NCBI GenBank assembly: GCA_009785395.1
Contig: WQWK01000156.1
Coordinates: forward strand, 1-5,425
Length of the DNA: 5,425 bases
Reading direction: 5' to 3'
Source of the DNA: Conexibacteraceae bacterium
GTDB lineage: Bacteria > Actinomycetota > Thermoleophilia > Solirubrobacterales > Solirubrobacteraceae
Position numbers and translations under genes: made by a program. Below, piece by piece: positions 1 to 5,425 of the stretch. Below the pieces are notes generated by a model, which had not been told where the DNA came from, searched no databases, and saw nothing but the letters and a program-made list of their open reading frames with translations. The stretch's first letter is position 1. The number at the start of each line of letters is the position of its first letter.

Positions 1-1875
1 CAGCGGGTAGGCCTCGGTCGTGAGCCCGATCGTCATGATCAGGAAGGCGGCGAGCGCGGAGCGCGTCACGTACAGCTTCGCGACCCGCTGGAGGTTGCGC
101 AGCGCACGGCGGCCCTCGGCGACGAGCTTCGGGACGCTCCCGAAATCCCCGTCGATGAGGACGAGGTCGGAGACCGCGCGGGCCATCTGCGTGCCGCTGC
201 CCTGGGCGATCGAGAGGTGCGCGAGCTTCAGGGCCGGGACGTCGTTGACGCCGTCGCCGACCATCGCGACGTATCTGCCCTGGTCGCGGAGCGCCTGGAC
301 GATCTGCTGCTTGCCGTCCGGCGAGATGCGGCCGATGATCGCGACGTCCTGCGCGAACTGTTCGAGCGCGGCGGGCTCTGCCGGGATCTCCCGGCCCTCG
401 GCGACGCGGCCGGAGGGGATGCCGACGTCGCTGGCGATCGCCGTGACGGTGCGCGGGTCGTCGCCCGACAGCACGATGATGCGGATGTCCTGGTCGGCGA
501 GGAACTTCACGGTGTCCGATACGTTCGGGCGCAGCTGCTCGGCGAGGATGATCAGGCCGAGCGGCTCCAGTCTCGGCGGCGGCAGCTCGTCGACCTCGGC
601 AGGAAGCGGCGTGGGTGTGGATGCGACGGCGAGCACGCGCCGGCCGGCGTTCTGGTTGCGCTCCGCCGCCTCGGCCAGGTCGCCCAGCGGGATCCGTCCG
701 GGCGCGCCGATGAACAGCGAGCCGGCGTCGGTCTGGACCGCGCTCCAGCGCCTGGCGCTGCTGAACGGGATCTCGGCGAGCGGCTGCCGCGGCTCCGCCG
801 GGTAGGCCTGCGCGATCGCGGTCATCGTGGTGTTGTGGGAGGAGGCGGTGGCGACGAGCGTGCGCAGCGACTCCTCCAGTGCCCGCGGATCGTGGCCGTC
901 CGCTGCGACTACCTCGACGACCCGCAGGGTGGACTCGGTGAGCGTGCCGGTCTTGTCGACGCAGATCGTGTCGACGGAGGCAAGCGACTCGATCGCGTTC
1001 AGCTGCTGCGCGAGCACCCCTTTCCTGCCTATGCGGATGGCGGCCGCGGCATAGGTGAGGTTGACGAGCACGACCAGCCCCTCCGGGACCAGCGCGGTCA
1101 CCCCGGCGGTGGCGGTTGCGACCGCCTGGTGCATCGGTGTGCTCCGGTGATGGAGCGCGAACACGAGCAGGCTGCCGAGTCCCACCACGAGCCCCACGGT
1201 CGCGAACAGCAGCCGGTCGATCGCGAGCTGCAGCGGCGAGCGCGAGTGCCGGAAGCTCCGCGCCTGGCCGGTGATCCGGGCCGCGAAGCAGTCCTCGCCG
1301 ACGGCCGTCACCGCGTAGGCGCCGGTGCCCTCGACGACGAACGCACCCGAGCGCATCTCGTCGCCTGGACCCAGCCTGACCGGCTCGGACTCGCCGGTGA
1401 GCACCGATTCGTCGAGGCTCAGGCTCGTGGCCTCGGCGACCGTCCCGTCGGCCACGACCTGATCGCCGGCGGCGACCAGCACGAGATCACCGACGACCAC
1501 GTCCTCGACTGCGACCTCGCGCACGGTGGCGCTGCGCCGCACCTTGGCGTGCGGTGCGACCAGCAGCGCGAGCTGGTCGAGCTTCTGCTTGGCCTTGACC
1601 TCCTGGTAGATGCCGATCGCCGAGTTGGCGACGATCACCCCCAGGAACAGCGCGTCCTGAATGTCGCCGAAGACGAGCGTGAGCACGCCGAACGCGCCGA
1701 TGATCAGGTTGAAGACGGTGAAGACGTTGGCGCGGACGATGCTCGTGTACGAGCGGCTCGAGCGGTCCTTTGCGGGCGGGCCGGTCTCGGCGAGCCGCGC
1801 CGCGGCCTCCTCCTCGGTCAGGCCTGAGTCGCCGGTCGAGCCGGACGCGCCGGTCGGGCCTGCGGCGTCAGGCAT
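1..1875 (-). CDS. CtpE-like P-type cation-transporting ATPase, C-terminus cut by window edge
   Basis: The reverse strand is open from an ATG at 1875-1873 to the window edge (625 codons, no stop), so the C-terminal membrane helices are missing. P-type ATPases pump cations across the cytoplasmic membrane through a phospho-aspartate intermediate. Landmarks, in residues: hydrophobic M1/M2 about 51-90; actuator-domain TGES 160-163; M3/M4 about 222-280 with the ion-site PEGL at 264-267; DKTGTLT 307-313 with phosphorylated D307; a short nucleotide-binding domain containing FSSARRW; SGDD at 470-473; hinge GDGVND 540-545. PEGL in M4, the short N domain and the N-terminal RANVFTVFNLIIG region resemble mycobacterial CtpE, a Ca2+ pump; Ca2+ as substrate is inference, and another divalent or monovalent cation is possible. 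The start overlaps the stop of the upstream channel gene by 8 bases (ATGCCTGA) with no clear Shine-Dalgarno, so translation is probably coupled. A long plus-strand reading frame over this gene is a composition artefact. Confidence 0.93.
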   Translation of the reverse strand, partial: MPDAAGPTGASGSTGDSGLTEEEAAARLAETGPPAKDRSSRSYTSIVRANVFTVFNLIIGAFGVLTLVFGDIQDALFLGVIVANSAIGIYQEVKAKQKLDQLALLVAPHAKVRRSATVREVAVEDVVVGDLVLVAAGDQVVADGTVAEATSLSLDESVLTGESEPVRLGPGDEMRSGAFVVEGTGAYAVTAVGEDCFAARITGQARSFRHSRSPLQLAIDRLLFATVGLVVGLGSLLVFALHHRSTPMHQAVATATAGVTALVPEGLVVLVNLTYAAAAIRIGRKGVLAQQLNAIESLASVDTICVDKTGTLTESTLRVVEVVAADGHDPRALEESLRTLVATASSHNTTMTAIAQAYPAEPRQPLAEIPFSSARRWSAVQTDAGSLFIGAPGRIPLGDLAEAAERNQNAGRRVLAVASTPTPLPAEVDELPPPRLEPLGLIILAEQLRPNVSDTVKFLADQDIRIIVLSGDDPRTVTAIASDVGIPSGRVAEGREIPAEPAALEQFAQDVAIIGRISPDGKQQIVQALRDQGRYVAMVGDGVNDVPALKLAHLSIAQGSGTQMARAVSDLVLIDGDFGSVPKLVAEGRRALRNLQRVAKLYVTRSALAAFLIMTIGLTTEAYPL

Positions 1876-2491
1876 CGGCTGCATCTGTGCCGGGTCCGAG
1901 CTCGGTGGTTCCCGGCAGCGCATAGAAGACCGCCACCGCGCCGCAGATCGCGAGCGTCAGGTACGGGGTCAACGCCGCCACCGCGGTGCCGAGTAGGTAT
2001 GGCGCCAGGCCGAGGGAGTTGCGCCGCATGATCGTCTGGCGGACCTCCGGGGTCAGGCGCTCGTCGAGCAGGTGCTCCTTGCTCAGGATGTGCGCCTGTA
2101 CGGCGAGGAAGACGGCCGTCATCAGCAGGAACGTCCCGCACCAGATCGCCGCCGCGAGGTTCTCGCCATGGGACGCCCGCAGGTAGTCGGCCATCAGCGC
2201 CGTCGTGAACGGGAGCGCGCAGATAGTCATCAGCAGCATGAGATTGAGCAGCAAGACGGAGGTCTCGACGGCGACGATCCGCCGCAGCATCGCGTGGTGG
2301 TTGATCCACACGATCCCGATCGTGAGGAACGAGATCACGTACGCGACGAAGCTCGGCCAGTGCCGGCCCAGATAGTGCGCGAGCGCGGGCGTCGCCGCCG
2401 CGTCGCCGGGGAGCGGCAGGTTCAGCGCCAGCAGGGTGATCGCCACCGCGATCACCCCGTCGGAGAACGATTCGAGTCGGTTCTTGCTCAT
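1868..2491 (-). CDS. TMEM175/DUF1211 family potassium channel subunit
   Basis: The product has 207 residues and belongs to the prokaryotic TMEM175 (DUF1211) family of K+-selective channels, which lack the classical TVGYG filter and use hydrophobic residues on the first helix instead. The family signature is at the N-terminus: R5, then FSDG 9-12, then the helix VIAVAITLLALNL, whose I18-L21 region is where the hydrophobic constriction is expected. Further hydrophobic segments lie near 46-66 (ending in the conserved W62-x-N64-H65-H66 cluster), 77-100, 112-135 and 158-193, the last long enough for two helices, giving about six in all. One six-helix unit is the usual bacterial length; bacterial channels assemble as tetramers. 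The ATG at 2491 is chosen because it places the R-xxx-FSDG motif at its usual distance from the N-terminus; no in-frame start lies just upstream. The gene is first in a minus-strand operon and overlaps the P-type ATPase by 8 bases. Potassium selectivity is inferred from the family. Confidence 0.93.
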   Translation of the reverse strand: MSKNRLESFSDGVIAVAITLLALNLPLPGDAAATPALAHYLGRHWPSFVAYVISFLTIGIVWINHHAMLRRIVAVETSVLLLNLMLLMTICALPFTTALMADYLRASHGENLAAAIWCGTFLLMTAVFLAVQAHILSKEHLLDERLTPEVRQTIMRRNSLGLAPYLLGTAVAALTPYLTLAICGAVAVFYALPGTTELGPGTDAADA

Positions 2492-2533
2492 TCCCGGGGC
2501 ATGCCTGACACGCTCGCCAACGGATGCTGCGGG

Positions 2534-2556
2534 GCGGCCCGGACGGATCGGGCCGC
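2534..2556. repeat. Inverted repeat, candidate TetR operator
   Basis: The arms GCGGCCCG (2534-2541) and CGGGCCGC (2549-2556) are perfect reverse complements separated by 7 bases. The dyad lies near the middle of the divergent region, a usual place and about the usual size (23 bp) for a TetR-dimer operator. In DNA this GC-rich, an 8-bp dyad can arise by chance, and as RNA it would form a hairpin, so the operator role is only a candidate. Confidence 0.4.
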
Positions 2557-2565
2557 GGCGTCCGG

Positions 2566-2582
2566 TCAGACGCCTGATTCAG
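2566..2582. repeat. Clustered TCAG/CTGA half-sites, alternative operator candidate
   Basis: Three alternating half-sites TCAG (2566-2569), CTGA (2574-2577) and TCAG (2579-2582) form two overlapping dyads: TCAG-4-CTGA and CTGA-1-TCAG. They sit 26 bases upstream of the tetR -10-like box. The less GC-biased sequence makes them stand out from their surroundings. The half-sites are only four bases long, so this is weak evidence for a regulator site. Confidence 0.3.
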
Positions 2583-2607
2583 CGCCCGCGTGCGCCGCCA
2601 AGAGCGG

Positions 2608-2613
2608 TATCGT
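2608..2613 (+). promoter_or_regulatory. -10 promoter box of leaderless tetR
   Basis: TATCGT matches the actinobacterial TANNNT -10 consensus and ends 7 bases before the ATG at 2621. That places the expected transcription start at or next to the start codon, so the mRNA would be leaderless. No Shine-Dalgarno is visible before this ATG, which fits. No recognisable -35 box is seen at the proper distance. Confidence 0.5.
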
Positions 2614-2620
2614 CCGGCGC

Positions 2621-3304
2621 ATGGCATCCCGGCCTAATGCACGCCCACGCGGGCCGCAGCAGCTGCCCCCGGGTCGCCACGGCCTACCCAGGGACTTCGT
2701 CGCCGCGAACCAGATGCAGCGGATGCTCGACGCCGTCGCCGAGGTGGTCAGCGACAAGGGCTACGTGGCGATGAGCGTCGAGGACATCATCACGGTCGCC
2801 GGCGTCTCACGGCGCACCTTCTACGACAAGTTCAAGAGCAAGGAGGACGCGTACCTGCAGTCCTTCGACGCGATCGCCCAGGTGCTGCTCGCCGAGGTCA
2901 CGGCCGCATACGGGTCGAGCCAGGACTTCATCGAGGGGGTGATCGCCTGCCTCGGCGCCTTCCTCGACCTCGCCGCGCGCGAGCCGCGCTACGCGGACAT
3001 GTGCATGGTCGAGGTGCTGGCCGCCGGGCCGACCGCGATCGGCCGCCGCAACGCGATCATGAAGGCGCTGGTCGCGGTTCTGCACCGCGGCGCGCAGACG
3101 CTCCCGGACTCGCTGAATCCGCCGGAGCTGACGGCGGAGATCGTGATCGGCGGCATCTATGAGGTCGTCTACTCGCGCGTGCTCGCGGGGGAGGCGACAG
3201 AGCTGCCGAGCCTGCTGCCTGACCTCGCGTACTCGATCATGCTGCCGTACATAGGCAAGGCTCGCGCCGAGCGGAGTCTCCGCAAGCTGCGCGCCGCCGC
3301 CTGA
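2621..3304 (+). CDS. TetR/AcrR family transcriptional regulator
   Basis: The product has 227 residues, the usual TetR size. After a basic, proline-rich tail (about 1-25, including LPPGRHGLPRDFV at 15-27) comes the DNA-binding domain: helix 1 about 30-47, then the helix-turn-helix VEDIITVAGVSRRTFYDKF at 53-71 with the canonical SRRTFYDKFKSKEDAYL recognition helix and helix 4. The all-helical ligand and dimerisation domain follows (about 80-225); its ligand cannot be read from sequence. The frame is open far upstream, but the ATG at 2621 is chosen because everything before it is antisense to the channel gene or intergenic, protein similarity starts after it, and a TANNNT box lies 7 bases ahead. 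It is transcribed divergently from the K+ channel/ATPase operon and is 79 bases ahead of the baeRF gene on the same strand, so either neighbour could be its target. The divergent operon is the likelier one. Confidence 0.95.
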   Translation: MASRPNARPRGPQQLPPGRHGLPRDFVAANQMQRMLDAVAEVVSDKGYVAMSVEDIITVAGVSRRTFYDKFKSKEDAYLQSFDAIAQVLLAEVTAAYGSSQDFIEGVIACLGAFLDLAAREPRYADMCMVEVLAAGPTAIGRRNAIMKALVAVLHRGAQTLPDSLNPPELTAEIVIGGIYEVVYSRVLAGEATELPSLLPDLAYSIMLPYIGKARAERSLRKLRAAA

Positions 3305-3313
3305 TACGAGCCA

Positions 3314-3335
3314 GGGTTGGCCGGGGGTTGGCCGG
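3314..3335 (+). repeat. 11-bp perfect tandem duplication
   Basis: GGGTTGGCCGG occurs twice head to tail (3314-3324 and 3325-3335), starting 9 bases after the tetR stop and ending 48 bases before the next start codon. Each copy contains the palindrome GGCC. It may be a replication-slippage duplication, or paired binding sites upstream of the baeRF promoter; nothing in the sequence decides between them. Confidence 0.6.
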
Positions 3336-3369
3336 GGCGAGCACGAGGCGGCGAGCGCGCGGGATCAAG

Positions 3370-3375
3370 TAGGCT
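3370..3375 (+). promoter_or_regulatory. -10 promoter box of leaderless baeRF gene
   Basis: TAGGCT matches TANNNT and ends 8 bases before the ATG at 3384, the same geometry as the box before tetR. The start codon is preceded by CGCCTCCC, with no purine-rich ribosome binding site, so a leaderless transcript is likely and the gene probably has its own promoter rather than depending on tetR read-through. Confidence 0.55.
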
Positions 3376-3383
3376 CGCCTCCC

Positions 3384-4505
3384 ATGCTGCTCCATACCGA
3401 CATCCCCAGCAGGACTCAGTTCAAGCGGCTGCTGCTCAGCCGCGCGCCGGCGAGCGTCTCGATCTACCTGAGCACCGACCCCGTCACCTCCAACGAGGCC
3501 GAGCGGATCGAGCTGGGGAACCTCGCGAGTGACGCGCTGGACCAGCTGCGCGAGGCGGACACCCCGAAGCCCGAGGTCCGCGCGATCGAGGAGGAGCTCG
3601 CCGACCTGATCGACGACGAGGAGTTCTGGCGTTTCCAGGCTCGCAGCCTCGCGATCTTCGCGACCCCGGACTACCTGATCACCTTCCGGCTGCCCAACCG
3701 CCTGCAGAGCGCGGTCGAGGTCGCCGATCGCTTCTACGTGAAGCCGCTGCTGCGCACCGCGACCTTCGCCCAGGTCGCGCTCGTGCTTGCACTCTCACAG
3801 GGTTCGGTGCGCCTGATCGAGGTCACGCCGGACCTGGAGCCCGAGCTCGTGCGCGTGCCCGACATGCCCGAGGACGCCGCCAGCGCAGCGCGGCGCTCGT
3901 CACTCTCCGACAGGGCGCCGATGCGGCGCATCCAGGGGTCGGAGGGACGCAAGCTGCGCCTCACCCAGTACGCGCGCAAGGTCGACCACGCCCTGCGCCC
4001 GCTCCTGACCGGACAGGACACACCGCTGATCCTGGCCGCCACCGAGCCGCTCGACGCGATCTTCAGATCGGTCAGCTCCTACCCCCACCTCGCCCCCATC
4101 ACGATCCAGGGAAACCCCGAGACGACGTCCGATGCTGACCTCGCCGCAGCCGCGCGCGATGTCCTTGACCAGCTCTACAAGCGCGAGATCGATGAGGTCC
4201 GCGACCTCTTCGAGCAGCGGCAGGCGCAGGACCGAGGCCTGCTCGACATCGGCGACGTCGCCCGCGCAGCGACCTACGGCGCCGTCGACACGGTGCTCGT
4301 CGACATCGATGAGGTGATGCACGGCGCAGTCGACGAAGAGACCGGGGCGATCACGCTTTCGCAGACACCCGACGCGCACGACTACGGCGTGGTCGACGAG
4401 ATCGCCCGCCGCGTCTGGCTCGCTGATGGCCGTGTGCTCGCCGTGCGTCGCGACGAGATCCCCGAGCAGGGCTCGGTCGCGGCGATCCTGCGTCACCCGA
4501 TCTAG
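3384..4505 (+). CDS. Bacterial archaeo-eukaryotic release factor (baeRF) family protein
   Basis: The 373-residue product resembles the baeRF superfamily, bacterial relatives of eRF1/Pelota, probably of the family 3 or 11 type. Three regions fit that fold: an N-terminal domain about 10-125 (SVSIYLSTDP at 25-34; helical, acidic 64-85); a middle domain about 128-245 (VALVLALSQGSVRLIEV, then the basic loop around GRKLRLTQYARKVDHAL at 188-204, then PLILAATEPL); and a C-terminal L7Ae-like domain about 250-373 with ATYGAVDTVLVDIDE (296-310) and the closing AAILRHPI (366-373), comparable to the AILRY end of eRF1-type proteins. The GGQ tripeptide used by true release factors is absent. Family proposals place baeRFs in ribosome rescue or ribosome-directed conflict, but no function is shown for this one. 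It is soluble, with no signal or membrane segment. It is separated from tetR by 79 bases and has its own promoter-like box. The long antisense frame at 3900-4496 is a shadow. Confidence 0.8.
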   Translation: MLLHTDIPSRTQFKRLLLSRAPASVSIYLSTDPVTSNEAERIELGNLASDALDQLREADTPKPEVRAIEEELADLIDDEEFWRFQARSLAIFATPDYLITFRLPNRLQSAVEVADRFYVKPLLRTATFAQVALVLALSQGSVRLIEVTPDLEPELVRVPDMPEDAASAARRSSLSDRAPMRRIQGSEGRKLRLTQYARKVDHALRPLLTGQDTPLILAATEPLDAIFRSVSSYPHLAPITIQGNPETTSDADLAAAARDVLDQLYKREIDEVRDLFEQRQAQDRGLLDIGDVARAATYGAVDTVLVDIDEVMHGAVDEETGAITLSQTPDAHDYGVVDEIARRVWLADGRVLAVRRDEIPEQGSVAAILRHPI

Positions 4506-4510
4506 TGCCT

Positions 4511-4532
4511 TGAGTCGCGAGTTCGCGACTCA
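4511..4532. terminator. Hairpin between convergent genes, likely bidirectional terminator
   Basis: TGAGTCGCG (4511-4519) and CGCGACTCA (4524-4532) are perfect 9-bp complements around the loop AGTT; the inner A-T pair could extend the stem to ten. The hairpin begins 5 bases after the baeRF stop codon and ends 6 bases before the stop codon of the facing immunity gene, so it can serve both strands. No T-tract follows on either side, which is common for terminators in GC-rich actinobacteria. Confidence 0.75.
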
Positions 4533-4538
4533 CACCAC

Positions 4539-5000
4539 CTACTGCGCAGCGTCAGCCTCCTGGAGCCGCTGCCGCAGCCAGTCCGGGATCGCAGAATCAT
4601 CGCGCGGGAACCTTTCCAGGTCCCTGAGGTAAACGACAGGATCCACGGGGTAGTCCCATCCTGGTTCATCGTCGTAGTTGAAATGCGCGTCGAGTGAGCC
4701 AGTGTCCGAACCGGTGTTGGTTACAACGATGGTGGCGGAGAACCATGCTCCCGCTCCCGGCTTGTACATGACGCTGCGAAGCTCGATATCGAGGTCGACC
4801 ACCTCCTCCGGGGCGACCTCGCGGTCCTCATTTCCATCCGGTCGCGTCACATAGATCAGATCCTGCTGAAGCGATGTGACGGTTTCGATCTCATACCGCA
4901 CGACCGACCACTCCCCGCTCACCACACCGACGATCCGTTGTGCGATCTCCTTGATCAGCTCCCCCTGGCGCACCAGCGGGATGGATGAGGGGTCAGCCAT
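4539..5000 (-). CDS. YezG-family (DUF600) immunity protein
   Basis: The product has 153 residues and resembles YezG/DUF600 immunity proteins, cytoplasmic antidotes that bind and block the cognate nuclease toxin. Visible features: an N-terminal helix about 10-28 (VRQGELIKEIAQRIVGVV) followed by GEWSVVRYEIE (29-39), a middle beta-rich part with FSATIVVTNT (87-96), and the family-typical C-terminal part FNYDDEPGWDYPVDP (107-121) followed by YLRDLERFPRD and IPDWLRQRL. It has no signal peptide and is strongly acidic. The start ATG overlaps the toxin stop by 8 bases (ATGGCTGA), and AGAGG lies 7 bases upstream, so start choice is secure and toxin and antidote are translated together. It is lower in GC than the genes to its left, as expected for an acquired cassette. 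Pairing with the adjacent toxin follows from overlap and from the known YeeF-YezG association. Confidence 0.88.
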   Translation of the reverse strand: MADPSSIPLVRQGELIKEIAQRIVGVVSGEWSVVRYEIETVTSLQQDLIYVTRPDGNEDREVAPEEVVDLDIELRSVMYKPGAGAWFSATIVVTNTGSDTGSLDAHFNYDDEPGWDYPVDPVVYLRDLERFPRDDSAIPDWLRQRLQEADAAQ

Positions 5001-5425
5001 TCATGAACCTCTGCGGCTTTTGCTGCACGCCGTTGATCGAGTAGTTGACCGTCATGCGATCCGGCACCTTGCTGGCACCACCGTAATGCAGATTGATGTC
5101 GACACTGATCTTCGTGTCCGGGTTCTTGTTGAGCAGCGATTGCCAGTGGCCTTCCAGATTGCCGAAGCTGCTGCCACTTCCGCGGTTGACGCTTTGAAGC
5201 ATCGGGACAAGGTTGTGGTCCTCGGGGCCACCGCCGAACATGTTGGCCACCAGATGTCCACCCTCATAACCAGGCCCGCCCTGGTCGCCGATGCGGGACT
5301 GGACACTGGGCGAACGGTCAGCATTACCAAGCGTGAGCTGTTCAGCGTGCACGTCGTCAGGGCGTCCCAGACCATCCATGTGGTACACCGTCCCGTCGAC
5401 CAGGTAGGTGTTGTTCGGTTGGGGG
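4993..5425 (-). CDS. C-terminal EssD/YeeF-like DNA/RNA non-specific endonuclease toxin domain, 5' end outside window
   Basis: The reverse frame is open to the right edge (143 complete codons visible, read from 5424), so this is the tail of a longer protein. A GTG at 5388 and an ATG at 5379 lie inside the domain and are unlikely starts, since the recognisable fold already begins before them with NTYLVDGTVYHMDGLGRP. It matches the Endonuclea_NS_2 / type VII EssD-like nuclease domain: GGHL with predicted catalytic H57 (visible-residue numbering), FGGGPEDHNLVPM at 63-75 with the likely metal-binding N71, a following N80-R81-G82, the FGNLEGHWQ helix, and a closing beta region PDRMTVNYSINGV. Such domains sit at the C-terminus of polymorphic toxins (LXG/WXG100, RHS or similar) and degrade nucleic acid in target cells. 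The delivery region is not visible, so the secretion route is unknown. The YezG-type immunity gene overlaps its stop codon. No disabling mutation is seen. Confidence 0.9.
   Translation of the reverse strand, partial: PQPNNTYLVDGTVYHMDGLGRPDDVHAEQLTLGNADRSPSVQSRIGDQGGPGYEGGHLVANMFGGGPEDHNLVPMLQSVNRGSGSSFGNLEGHWQSLLNKNPDTKISVDINLHYGGASKVPDRMTVNYSINGVQQKPQRFMNG
5008..5012 (-). promoter_or_regulatory. Ribosome binding site of the immunity gene
   Basis: On the minus strand AGAGG is followed by a 7-base spacer and the ATG at 5000-4998. It lies inside the toxin coding sequence, so the antidote has its own efficient initiation site in addition to coupling through the overlap. The leaderless genes to the left have no comparable site. 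Confidence 0.65.

Larger units (their letters stand above)
2492..2620. promoter_or_regulatory. Divergent intergenic control region between channel/ATPase operon and tetR
   Basis: These 129 bases separate two divergently transcribed units and should contain both promoters. TetR-family regulators often bind such a region to repress themselves and the divergent neighbour. It contains two inverted-repeat groups (2534-2556 and 2566-2582) and a small palindrome GGCATGCC at 2498-2505, six bases outside the channel start codon. Only one TA dinucleotide occurs in the whole stretch (2608-2609), in the box assigned to tetR, so no TANNNT-type -10 is available for the minus-strand operon. Its promoter must be of another type or lie elsewhere. 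Regulation of the operon by this TetR is inference from arrangement. Confidence 0.6.

Noticed and set aside
20..805. 261-codon plus-strand open frame in another frame opposite the ATPase
   Set aside because: Low-complexity Ser/Arg/Ala translation and full overlap with the motif-bearing part of the ATPase (GDGVND and SGDD); a shadow.
217..1827. 536-codon plus-strand open frame antisense to the ATPase
   Set aside because: Its translation is rich in Arg, Asp, Gly and Ala, with no recognisable domain, and it lies wholly opposite a gene with every P-type ATPase motif. Long antisense frames are expected in DNA with strong GC3 bias.
2072..2620. Extension of the TetR frame 183 codons upstream of 2621
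   Set aside because: The extension is antisense to the channel gene plus intergenic DNA, has no domain, and would make the regulator nearly twice the family length; a promoter-like box precedes the ATG at 2621.
1818..2627. 269-codon minus-strand frame over the channel gene
   Set aside because: Arg/Pro-rich translation without hydrophobic helices; the other frame (1868-2491) carries the FSDG signature and six membrane segments.
3900..4496. 198-codon minus-strand frame opposite the baeRF gene
   Set aside because: No recognisable family and complete overlap with the conserved C-terminal half of the baeRF gene; shadow of codon bias.
5052..5375. 107-codon minus-strand frame inside the toxin gene
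   Set aside because: A different frame from the endonuclease domain, with Ser/Thr/Arg-rich translation and no motif.
4993..5388. Toxin as a complete 131-residue protein starting at the GTG at 5388
   Set aside because: The frame stays open to the window edge and the domain's typical beginning (NTYLVDGT) lies before the GTG, so this is an internal codon of a longer toxin.

Overview
The window is very GC-rich: one 60-base line inside the baeRF gene (3541-3600) is 44/60 G+C. Strong third-position G/C bias runs through most of it. Two genes start 7-8 bases after a TANNNT box, as leaderless actinobacterial genes do. The TetR protein carries an N-terminal LPPGRHGLPRDFV stretch. Together these suggest an actinobacterium, perhaps of the Solirubrobacter/Thermoleophilia type; the lineage is inference, not demonstrated.

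Left part (1-2620), minus strand: a two-gene operon. The first gene encodes a TMEM175/DUF1211-type six-helix potassium channel subunit. Its stop overlaps by 8 bases the start of a CtpE-like P-type ATPase that runs off the left edge (625 residues visible). A divergent 129-bp intergenic region with inverted repeats separates this operon from a plus-strand TetR regulator. The natural reading is that TetR controls itself and/or the two-gene transport operon, linking K+ conductance to primary cation (probably Ca2+) transport.

Middle (2621-4505), plus strand: the TetR regulator, then a short intergenic stretch with an 11-bp tandem duplication and its own promoter-like box, then a stand-alone member of the bacterial archaeo-eukaryotic release factor (baeRF) superfamily that has no GGQ motif.

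Right part (4511-5425), minus strand: beyond a strong hairpin lying between convergent genes, composition drops (35/60 G+C in 4681-4740). This part holds the tail of a polymorphic toxin, an EssD/YeeF-like DNA/RNA non-specific endonuclease domain with a GGH...HNLVP active-site signature. Its stop overlaps by 8 bases the start of a YezG-family (DUF600) immunity gene that has a good Shine-Dalgarno. The toxin's N-terminal delivery region lies outside the window. The composition shift, the arrangement and the family identity fit a horizontally mobile toxin-immunity cassette placed next to chromosomal genes.

No RNA genes, insertion sequences, CRISPR arrays or attachment sites were seen. No gene-free stretch exceeds 300 bases.
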